64,000 bases of DNA, from contig JALSIX010000056.1 in the NCBI GenBank assembly GCA_026989655.1, forward strand, positions 1-64,000. Reading direction: 5' to 3'. The notes beneath the pieces are model-generated. The model had not been told where the DNA came from, ran no database searches, and saw nothing but the letters and a program-made list of their open reading frames with translations. Positions 57,415 to 64,000 of this stretch are shown here, piece by piece. Positions within the stretch are counted from its first letter, which is position 1; each line of letters begins with the position of its first letter. The position numbers were made by a program, and so were the translations under genes. The DNA comes from Caldilineaceae bacterium (GTDB lineage Bacteria; Chloroflexota; Anaerolineae; Caldilineales; Caldilineaceae).

Positions 57415-60400
57415 ATGAATAGGGTCCATCTCCAGCGTCTGTGGTCGGCCCTGGGCCCCATCGCGGAGGGGATCCGGGTCGCGCAGGATCCCCGAGAGGT
57501 GTGGACGGTCCTGGGAACGGAGCTGCGGAAGATCGGCTGCTCGTGCCTGGTGGCCCGGTGGGATCCGGTGAGGCGGGGCTTCTGCCGGGAGCATGTCTCC
57601 CTGGTGGAGCACGACGAGGGGGCTGGGGAGAGGGCGTCTTCCATGGGGCCTGGGTGGTGGCGAGAGCCTCTCCTCACCGCGGAGACCATCCCCCAGATCT
57701 TCGCCGCGCTGGTAGGCCGTCGGGAACCCCTGTTCCAGGCGGGGAACGGCCCTTCTCCGGCGCCTGGGTCGATCCTGGCGTTGCCCCTGACCGTGCAGCG
57801 GCGCCTGGTGGGGATGTTGGCCCTCTGGGGGGTGGGGCTGGAAATGGCGGCACAGGAGCCGGCCCGGGTCCTGGCATCCCAGATCGCAGGGGTGTTGGGG
57901 GTGGACCAACTGCGCCGGGAGATGGAGCGGCGATCCGCCCTGGACGACCAGGTGTTGACGGGGCTGGGGGCGCCTGTCCGGGTTCAACGGGAGCGAAAGG
58001 CCGTTCTGGCCACCGTGATGGAGATGCTGGCGGCCCTGAGCCGGGCCCGAGGAGTGGGGTTCTGGGTCCCCGGTGAGGCCGGGGGATGGTCTCCCGAGGC
58101 GGTATGGGGCACCTGGGCCGAGCCAGGACCTCCAGCCTCCCTCCAGGCGTTCCTGGCCCAGGCCTTGGACCTGGGACCGAGCGCGGTGGCCCAGGCCGTG
58201 GATGGGAGGGGCGTTGGAGGGGCCTGGGTGGCTGTGCCGGTGTTGGGCCACGGGACGGGCCCGGGGTTGCTGGCCCTGGATCTGCCGTCCGCCGAGGTGG
58301 ACGAAGGGGTGGCCCGTGTGCTGCCCTGGGTGGCCCAACTGACGGCCCAGGCCCTGGGCGCGGCCGAGCGGATCGCGGAGCTCCGCGCGTCGGAGGCCCG
58401 CTACCGGCGTCTGTTCGAGGACATGCCGGTAGGGCTGTTCATCACCACCCCCGATGACCGGGTGTTGGACCTGAACCCGGCCCTCCTGCGCATCTTCGGG
58501 GTGCCGGATCGGGAGCTGGGGCTCACCCTTCGGCCCTCCGAGTTCTGGGCCAACCCAGAGGATCGGCTCGAGTGGCTGCGGGAAGTGGCCCAGAGGCCGG
58601 AGGTACACTCGGTGGAGCTGCGCATGCGCCGCTACGATGGTCGGGAGATCTGGGTGCATGGCGATGCCCGGGCGGTGACCGATGCCGAGGGCCGGGTGGT
58701 GTACTACACCGGTTCCATCACGGAGATCACCGAGCGCAAGCGGTGGGAGGAGGCAGAGGCGGCCCGACGGGTCCGGCTGGAGCGGCAGCAGCAGGCCATC
58801 CACGAGCTGGCCATGGACCCGGCCGCGGCCGAAGGTCACCTGGAGGCGGCCTTCGCGGCCATCGTGGCCCAGGTGGCCCAGACCCTGGAGGTGGCCCGGG
58901 TGAACATCTGGCTGGCGGGGCCGGACCATCGGCTGCGGTGTGTGGCCTCCCACGGCTGCCCGGCAGAGGTGGGGCAGCCCCTGCCCCTGGGGGAGAACTC
59001 CCGCTACATGGCCGCCCTGGCCCAGGAGCATGTGATGGTGGTGGAGGATGTCCGGGGAGATCCTCGGACCGCGGAGCTGACCGAGACCTACTGGGCACCT
59101 CTCGGGATCACCTCTGCCATCGACGTGCCCCTTCGTCGGGGCGAGCGGGTGGTCGGGGTGCTCTGCATCGAACATGTGGGCCCCCGTAGGGCCTGGGAGC
59201 CGGACGAGGTGACCTTCGCGGCCCGCAGCGGCGAGGTGGTCCTCCGAGCCCTGCTCCAGAACGAGCTTCGCCGCCGGGTGGAGGCCCTGGAACACCTGGT
59301 CCGGCTCTCCGCGGAGCTGCGCCAGGTGCGCCGGGTCCAGGAGATGATCCCCGTGCTGCTGGCCGCCACCGCGCGCATCAGCGGCGGTCTACGGGGAACC
59401 ATCTACCTCCAGGATCCCCAGTCCGGCGACCTGGTCCTGCGGGGCTGGTACCCGGATTCCTTCGCCATGCCCTCCATCCGGATGAAGCCCGGCGAGGGCA
59501 TCACGGGCTCCGCGTTCCTGGAGGGTACCGTCCAGTTCACCCAGGACATCCAGCAGGACCCGCGCCTGCGGCTGTTTCCCGGCCAGGAGGAATTTCTGGC
59601 CGGCATCCGCTCCGCGGTCACCCTGCCCCTCCGCTTCCAGGACCGGGTCATCGGGGTGATGCATGTGGCCTACGGCGCTCTTCTTCCGCCGGATCCGGAG
59701 ACCCAGCGGCTGCTGGAGGCGGTGGCCGAGATCGCGGGCCATGCCCTGCAACGGGCCGTGTTGCTGGAGACCCTGGAACAGCAGGTGGCCGAGCGGACCC
59801 AGAAGCTGGTGGAATCCCTGGAGCGGACCGCGGCCATCCTCACGGGTGTGGGCGATGCCGTGCTCGTCCTGGATACCCGGGGCCGGGTCCAGCAGGTGAA
59901 CCCGGCCTTTGTGGAGCAGACGGGCTTCCGGGAATCCCAGGTGGTGGGGATCCACTACCGGGACATGATGCCCTGGGTGGAGGACCGGGGACGGGTGCTG
60001 GAGCTGGTGGAGCGGTTGGAGCGGGGAGAGTCCTGGCGGGGCGAGCTGGAGGTGCAGCGCCGAAATGGGGAGCGGTTCCACGTCTCCCTGGTGGCGGGCC
60101 CTATCCAGGGCCGAGATGGGGCCATCCTGGGCTACGTGGTCACGGTCCGGGACATCACGCCCCAGAAGGAGCTGGAGCGGATGAAGGACCGCTTCATCCA
60201 GGACATGTCCCATGAGCTGCGCACGCCTCTCTCCAACATCCGTCTCTACCTGGACCTGTTGGAGCGAAGCGACGATCCGGCCCGACGTACCCGCTATCTG
60301 GCCATGTTGCGCCAACAGAACCAACTGTTGACAGACCTGGTGGAGTCCATCCTGGAGCTGTCCCGGCTGGAGGCCCAGATCGCGCAGGGGGCTCGGACCG

Positions 60401-60852
60401 CCCAGGACCTGAACCAGGTGGTCCAGGAGGTGGTGGCGGAAACCCAGGAGTGGGCCCAGCGCAAGGGGCTGGCGTTGGAGATCGTGTTGACGCCTGAGCT
60501 GCCTCCCGTGTGGGCCACCCCGGCGGAGCTGCGCCAGGTGGTGGGGAACCTGGTGAGCAACGCCATCCGCTACACCGAGCGGGGATGGGTGCGCGTGCGC
60601 ACCGGCCGGGCCGGCCCGTGGGTGGAACTGGAGGTCCGGGACACGGGCATCGGCATCCACCCAGAGGATATGCCCCACCTGTTCGAGCGCTTCTACCGGG
60701 GCCGAGGTGCCTCTCAGAGCACGATCTCGGGGACCGGCCTGGGCCTGGGCATCGTGAAGGCGGTGCTGGAGGAGTTGAAGGGCCGGATCCAGGTGGAGAG
60801 TCAGGTAGACCAGGGATCGCTCTTCCGGGTCCGGCTGCCCGCGTGCGAGTGA
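57415..60852 (+). CDS. Multi-GAF/PAS sensor histidine kinase
   Basis: 1145 residues, no membrane helix, so a soluble sensor. Order: GAF-like regions (1-315), PAS (~325-440, ARYRRLFEDMPVGLFITTPDDRVLDLNPA), GAF (~470-615), GAF (~625-780, with the typical GEGITGSAFLEG), short coiled coil, PAS (~795-920), HisKA with phosphoacceptor H933 in DMSHELRTPLSNIRLYLDLL, and HATPase (~1030-1145) with NLVSNAIRYTERG, DTGIGI and GTGLGLGI. No response regulator is adjacent. GAGG precedes ATG 57415, within a tandem-repeat leader. The 3' end overlaps mobA on the opposite strand by 52 bp. Confidence 0.93.
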   Translation: MNRVHLQRLWSALGPIAEGIRVAQDPREVWTVLGTELRKIGCSCLVARWDPVRRGFCREHVSLVEHDEGAGERASSMGPGWWREPLLTAETIPQIFAALVGRREPLFQAGNGPSPAPGSILALPLTVQRRLVGMLALWGVGLEMAAQEPARVLASQIAGVLGVDQLRREMERRSALDDQVLTGLGAPVRVQRERKAVLATVMEMLAALSRARGVGFWVPGEAGGWSPEAVWGTWAEPGPPASLQAFLAQALDLGPSAVAQAVDGRGVGGAWVAVPVLGHGTGPGLLALDLPSAEVDEGVARVLPWVAQLTAQALGAAERIAELRASEARYRRLFEDMPVGLFITTPDDRVLDLNPALLRIFGVPDRELGLTLRPSEFWANPEDRLEWLREVAQRPEVHSVELRMRRYDGREIWVHGDARAVTDAEGRVVYYTGSITEITERKRWEEAEAARRVRLERQQQAIHELAMDPAAAEGHLEAAFAAIVAQVAQTLEVARVNIWLAGPDHRLRCVASHGCPAEVGQPLPLGENSRYMAALAQEHVMVVEDVRGDPRTAELTETYWAPLGITSAIDVPLRRGERVVGVLCIEHVGPRRAWEPDEVTFAARSGEVVLRALLQNELRRRVEALEHLVRLSAELRQVRRVQEMIPVLLAATARISGGLRGTIYLQDPQSGDLVLRGWYPDSFAMPSIRMKPGEGITGSAFLEGTVQFTQDIQQDPRLRLFPGQEEFLAGIRSAVTLPLRFQDRVIGVMHVAYGALLPPDPETQRLLEAVAEIAGHALQRAVLLETLEQQVAERTQKLVESLERTAAILTGVGDAVLVLDTRGRVQQVNPAFVEQTGFRESQVVGIHYRDMMPWVEDRGRVLELVERLERGESWRGELEVQRRNGERFHVSLVAGPIQGRDGAILGYVVTVRDITPQKELERMKDRFIQDMSHELRTPLSNIRLYLDLLERSDDPARRTRYLAMLRQQNQLLTDLVESILELSRLEAQIAQGARTAQDLNQVVQEVVAETQEWAQRKGLALEIVLTPELPPVWATPAELRQVVGNLVSNAIRYTERGWVRVRTGRAGPWVELEVRDTGIGIHPEDMPHLFERFYRGRGASQSTISGTGLGLGIVKAVLEELKGRIQVESQVDQGSLFRVRLPACE

Positions 60853-61469
60853 GAGGCCTCGTCCCATTGAGCCTGGACCGCGGCCCAGTCCTCGGGGGTG
60901 TTCACGTTCACGAAGGAGCGTCCCAGGGGGTCCACCGCCTGGAGCTCCTGGGAGGACACCACTCGGGTGCGGACCCGGTGCAGCCACCGGTCCATGCGGT
61001 AGTGGCCTTCCTGGAGCGCGGCCTGGATGGGGCCCAGGCAGCGTCGGTGGTAGAGGGCCAGAAGGGGTTGGAGCCGGCCTTGGGCTTGGGGGACCACGGC
61101 ATCCCATTCCTCGGTGGCCCAGTGTCGCAGGAGTCGAACGAGGTCCGGCTCCACGAAGGGCATGTCGCAGGCCACGCAGAGGGCCCAGGCTGGCGTGTGG
61201 TGCAGGCCGGTGGCCAGGCCGCCCAGGGGGCCTGTGTCCGGGTAGGCATCGGCCACGCACAGGGGCTCCAGATCGGCCAGGGCCTGGCAGACCGCGGGCA
61301 GGTGGGTCACCACCACCAGGCCAGAGGCCAGGGGGTGGAGCCTGCGGGCGATATGGTGGATCAGGGGTTCACCGTTGCCGGGCAGCCGGAGCAGGGCCTT
61401 GGGCCTGCCCATGCGTCGACTGCGGCCACCGGCGTTCAGGAGCAGGGTGAGGCTGTCGTTGTCGCGCAC
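60801..61469 (-). CDS. mobA: Molybdenum cofactor guanylyltransferase-like protein
   Basis: 222 residues from GTG 61469. Nucleotidyltransferase start LLNAGGRSRRMGRPKALLRL (the LAGGxSxRMGxxK signature), then DTGPLGGLATGLHH, VACDMPFVEPDLV and FVNVNTPEDWAAVQ. It should attach GMP to molybdopterin for molybdoenzymes, none of which are here; a MocA-like or IspD-like transferase is less likely. No clear ribosome site. The C-terminus reads over the end of the convergent kinase gene. Confidence 0.85.
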   Translation of the reverse strand: MRDNDSLTLLLNAGGRSRRMGRPKALLRLPGNGEPLIHHIARRLHPLASGLVVVTHLPAVCQALADLEPLCVADAYPDTGPLGGLATGLHHTPAWALCVACDMPFVEPDLVRLLRHWATEEWDAVVPQAQGRLQPLLALYHRRCLGPIQAALQEGHYRMDRWLHRVRTRVVSSQELQAVDPLGRSFVNVNTPEDWAAVQAQWDEASHSHAGSRTRKSDPWST

Positions 61470-61484
61470 GGGGATGGAGGTTGA

Positions 61485-61532
61485 GGCGTCCTGGGGGGAC
61501 GAACAGAGATCCGTTCGCCCCCCCAGGACGCC
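61485..61532 (-). terminator. Long hairpin between acpP and mobA
   Basis: A 20-bp stem with one mismatch (GGCGTCCTGGGGGG... against ...CCCCCCCAGGACGCC) and an 8-base loop, 39 bp past the acpP stop. It probably terminates acpP transcription before mobA. Confidence 0.65.
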
Positions 61533-61570
61533 GATCGGGGCGGGGCCGCAGAGGGCACGGCCTGGAGAAC

Positions 61571-61819
61571 TCAGGACTGGGCCGTCTGGGTCTCCAGGAA
61601 GCGCACCACGTCCCCGACGGTCTCCAGCTTCTGGGCCTCTTCGTCGCTGATCTCGCCGCCGAACGCCTCCTCGAAGGCCATGATCAGCTCCACCAAGTCC
61701 AGGCTATCCGCGTCCAGGTCGTCCTTGAAGCGGGCTTCCAGGGTGACCTCCTCTGGGTCCACGTCCAGTTGTTCGACGATGATGGCCCGCACTCGTTCGA
61801 AGATGCTCTCCTCCGACAT
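61571..61819 (-). CDS. acpP: Acyl carrier protein
   Basis: 82 residues, acidic, four-helix ACP. The phosphopantetheine serine is S39 in [20 protein letters not shown], the standard DSL motif. GGGGGAT lies upstream of ATG 61819. It stands alone without fatty-acid synthesis genes, with a terminator downstream; it could serve fatty-acid synthesis generally. Confidence 0.96.
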   Translation of the reverse strand: MSEESIFERVRAIIVEQLDVDPEEVTLEARFKDDLDADSLDLVELIMAFEEAFGGEISDEEAQKLETVGDVVRFLETQTAQS

Positions 61820-61983
61820 GTCTGGATCCCCCTTTGTGATGTGGCTCTGCGATGTGCGAAGACGAACAGGCGGTGGGAGACGCACTCCGCCGGCCATACC
61901 GGCCCATTGTAGCCAGGGGTGAACGCCCCTGTCAAAACCGGTTGGCGGGCGCTTTGCCGGTGTCTCCCGGCCATGGAGGGGCC

Positions 61984-62019
61984 GACCGTTTGAGCAAAAC
62001 GGTCCCAGCCGTGTAGAAT
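61984..62019 (+). promoter_or_regulatory. Promoter and operator-like palindrome of the isoprenoid operon
   Basis: TTGAGC (61990-61995), 18-bp spacer, TAGAAT (62014-62019). A perfect inverted repeat GACCGTTT-GAGCA-AAACGGTC (61984-62004) spans the -35, a typical repressor position. The palindrome AACCGGTT lies at 61936-61943. Confidence 0.6.
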
Positions 62020-62099
62020 GCTCGGGGCGACCCCATGCTGCTTGAACACCCGGAAGCCCCAATGGTCGCGCCACGTTGCCGAATCCTACAGGAGCTGCC

Positions 62100-63152
62100 G
62101 TGTCCAGTCGAGAGCGCAAGGCCGATCATATCCGCATCAACCTGGAGGAGGATGTCCAGTTCCAGGGCCTTACCACCGGGCTGGAGGGCTATCACTTCGT
62201 CCACCAGGCGCTGCCCGAACTGGACCTGGAGACCGTCGATACCCGGGTGACCGTGTTCGGCCGGGAGCTGGCCGCGCCCATCCTGGTCAGCTCCATGACC
62301 GGGGGCACCCCGGAGGCCGGGGCCATCAACCGTCGGCTGGCCGAGGCCGCCCAGGCTCGGGGCCTGGCCATGGGGATCGGGAGCCAGCGGGTCGGGGTGG
62401 AGGATCCGGAGACCGTGGCCACCTTCCAGGTGCGGGAGGTGGCCCCGGACATCCTGCTCTTCGCGAACCTGGGGGCCGTCCAGTTGAACTACGGCTACGG
62501 GCCGGACCAGTGCCGCCAGGCCGTGGAGATGGTCCAGGCCGATGCCCTGATCCTGCACCTGAACCCTCTGCAGGAGGCGGTCCAGGCCGGGGGGGACACG
62601 AACTGGCATGGGCTGTTGGCGCGGATAGAGGCCGTTTGCCGGGCCCTGTCCGTGCCCGTGGTGGTGAAGGAGGTGGGCTGGGGCATCAGCCGGCAGGTGG
62701 CCCGGATGCTCATCGAGGCCGGGGTCGCGGGCATCGACGTGGCCGGCGCGGGGGGCACCTCCTGGAGCCAGGTGGAGATGCATCGAGCCCCCACCGAGCG
62801 GCTGCGTCGTCTGGCCGGGGCCTTCATGGAGTGGGGCATCCCCACTGCCACCACCCTGCGATGGGTCTGCCAGGTCCGAAACGAGATGGGCGCGCTGGGG
62901 GTGGAGGTCTTCGCCAGCGGGGGCATCCGGACCGGCCAGGACGTGGCCAAGGCCGTGGCCCTGGGGGCCAGCCTGGTGGGCCTGGCCTCCCCCTTCCTGA
63001 AGGCCGCGGCCCAGTCCACCCAGGCCGTGGTGGAGGAGATGGCCATCCTGGAGGACGAGCTGCGGGTGGCCATGTGGTGTGCCGGCGCCTCCTGTCTGGA
63101 GGCCCTGCGCCGGCCCGGGGTGCTGTTGACCAAGAGGGAGCTCTATGGCTAG
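62100..63152 (+). CDS. fni: Type 2 isopentenyl-diphosphate delta-isomerase
   Basis: FMN- and NADPH-dependent interconversion of IPP and DMAPP, 350 residues. [17 protein letters not shown] starts the conserved part; [80 protein letters not shown] and [19 protein letters not shown] complete the FMN site. GTG 62100 with AGGAG upstream is chosen over TTG 62076. Its stop overlaps the next gene by 8 bp, so it forms an operon with the prenyl synthase. Confidence 0.96.
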   Translation: MSSRERKADHIRINLEEDVQFQGLTTGLEGYHFVHQALPELDLETVDTRVTVFGRELAAPILVSSMTGGTPEAGAINRRLAEAAQARGLAMGIGSQRVGVEDPETVATFQVREVAPDILLFANLGAVQLNYGYGPDQCRQAVEMVQADALILHLNPLQEAVQAGGDTNWHGLLARIEAVCRALSVPVVVKEVGWGISRQVARMLIEAGVAGIDVAGAGGTSWSQVEMHRAPTERLRRLAGAFMEWGIPTATTLRWVCQVRNEMGALGVEVFASGGIRTGQDVAKAVALGASLVGLASPFLKAAAQSTQAVVEEMAILEDELRVAMWCAGASCLEALRRPGVLLTKRELYG

Positions 63153-64000
63153 CCGACCCTCCTTTCGCGAGTTCGCGGAGCACTGGCTTCCTCGCCTGGA
63201 GACCGAGATCCGGGAGGTGCTGCGCTGCCCGGATCCCATGTTGGCCGGCCACTACCGGATGATGCACTACCACATGGGCTGGCTGGACGAGCAGTTTCGT
63301 CCTGGGCGCTTTCCCACGGGCAAACGGATCCGGCCCTTGCTCTGTCTGCTGGCCTGCCAGGAGGTGGGGGGGCGGCCGGAGGACGCCCTGCCGGCCGCAG
63401 CCGCCCTGGAGATCTTCCACAACTTCTCCCTGATCCACGATGACATCGAGGACCAGGACACGACCCGGCGCCATCGTCCGACCCTGTGGGCCCTGTGGGG
63501 CACGGCACAGGCCATCAACGTGGGCGATGGGATGTTCGCCCTGGCCTACGCCGCCCTGTTGCGGTTGGGCCAACAGGGGCTGGAGCCCCCGCGGCTTCTC
63601 TCCATTGTGGAGCGTTTCACCCGGACCGCGGTGATGCTGGCGGAAGGACAGCACCTGGACCTGGGCTTCGAGCGGCGGGATCGGGTCACCGTGGAGGAGT
63701 ATCTGCGCATGATCGCGGGCAAGACCGCGTCCTTGCTGGCCGCGAGCCTGGCCATGGGCGCGGCCGTGGGCGGCGCGGATCCCGAAGCCCAGGAAGCCTT
63801 GAGCCGTTTCGGCCACAACCTGGGCATGGCCTTCCAGATCCGGGACGACATCCTGGGCATCTGGGGCGACCCGGCGGTGACCGGCAAGCCCGCGGGAAGC
63901 GATGTGTTGCGGCGGAAGAAGAGCCTGCCCCTCCTCTATGCCCTGGCCCACCCGGAGGTGGGGCCGGTCCTGCAGAGCCGTTGGACCCAGGCCCTGGGCC
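63145..64000 (+). CDS. Polyprenyl (geranylgeranyl-type) diphosphate synthase, 3' end outside window
   Basis: At least 285 residues, truncated by the window. It condenses IPP onto allylic diphosphates. [13 protein letters not shown] gives the IPP-binding Lys/Arg, D99DIED103 is the first Asp-rich motif, GQHLDLGFE and [13 protein letters not shown] follow, and [12 protein letters not shown] is the second Asp-rich motif. Chain length cannot be set. ATG 63145 overlaps the isomerase gene, with GGGAG upstream. Products may include the undecaprenyl carrier precursor or quinone side chains. Confidence 0.92.
   Translation, partial: MASRPSFREFAEHWLPRLETEIREVLRCPDPMLAGHYRMMHYHMGWLDEQFRPGRFPTGKRIRPLLCLLACQEVGGRPEDALPAAAALEIFHNFSLIHDDIEDQDTTRRHRPTLWALWGTAQAINVGDGMFALAYAALLRLGQQGLEPPRLLSIVERFTRTAVMLAEGQHLDLGFERRDRVTVEEYLRMIAGKTASLLAASLAMGAAVGGADPEAQEALSRFGHNLGMAFQIRDDILGIWGDPAVTGKPAGSDVLRRKKSLPLLYALAHPEVGPVLQSRWTQALG

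Overview
The window is GC-rich (roughly two thirds or more G+C by eye). It is densely coded and has the gene content of a chromosomal stretch from a thermophilic or environmental member of the Chloroflexota. The phylum is my inference from family content: a CpXC-domain protein, a DUF4332 helix-hairpin-helix protein, B12-dependent NrdJ with NrdR, type 2 isopentenyl-diphosphate isomerase, ETF-linked demethylase, fused E1 alpha/beta, and high-GC palindromes between genes. I see no phage, insertion sequence, CRISPR array, rRNA or tRNA.

Layout. 1-4.8 kb: a CpXC zinc-ribbon protein (minus, cut by the window edge) and divergent dnaE. 4.8-8.2 kb: nrdR-nrdJ operon (minus) behind a pair of NrdR boxes. 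8.4-27.3 kb: a complete division and cell-wall (dcw) cluster on the minus strand, in transcription order mraZ, rsmH, ftsL-like, ftsI/pbp2, murF, mraY, murD, ftsW, murG, two CvpA-like membrane genes, murC, murB, ddl, ftsQ, ftsA, ftsZ. It starts at an operator with three MraZ boxes spaced exactly 10 bp, and ftsA-ftsZ appear to have an extra internal promoter. 28-34.3 kb: a class V aminotransferase, DUF4332 protein, penicillin-acylase-family hydrolase, a class I glutamine-amidotransferase-like hydrolase (C26), an unknown protein and a degenerate receiver domain. 34.6-39 kb: an operon joining a dimethylglycine/sarcosine-dehydrogenase-like flavoprotein to both ETF subunits. 39-43.2 kb: three tandem M42 aminopeptidases, a small zinc-ribbon membrane protein and a crotonase. 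43.5-48.7 kb: an unknown protein, a fused 2-oxoacid dehydrogenase E1, a Bcp peroxiredoxin and a class III aminotransferase. 48.8-57 kb: a cyanophycinase-family protein lacking its serine, a lipoprotein, a large Asp-box propeller protein, PgeF and a radical SAM enzyme. 57.4-64 kb: a multi-GAF/PAS histidine kinase, MobA, acyl carrier protein, and an idi2-polyprenyl synthase operon cut by the right edge.

How it fits together. The dcw cluster makes lipid II and the divisome; the isoprenoid operon at the right end makes the precursor of its lipid carrier. dnaE and nrdJ-nrdR link replication and dNTP supply to the division genes. The middle section is amino-acid and methylamine catabolism: peptide trimming (M42), deamination (two aminotransferases), glutamyl-amide hydrolysis, N-demethylation feeding ETF, and oxoacid oxidation.

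The most notable non-coding features are long perfect palindromes overlapping stop codons at convergent gene ends, a paired NrdR operator 31 bp centre to centre, a three-box MraZ operator, palindromes set inside two promoters, a recurrent leader palindrome (GGGGCATCTGCCCC type), and short 15-18 bp tandem duplications just upstream of genes. No wholly new system is demonstrated; the best leads are the CvpA pair inside the dcw cluster, the serine-less cyanophycinase relative and the regulatory palindromes.
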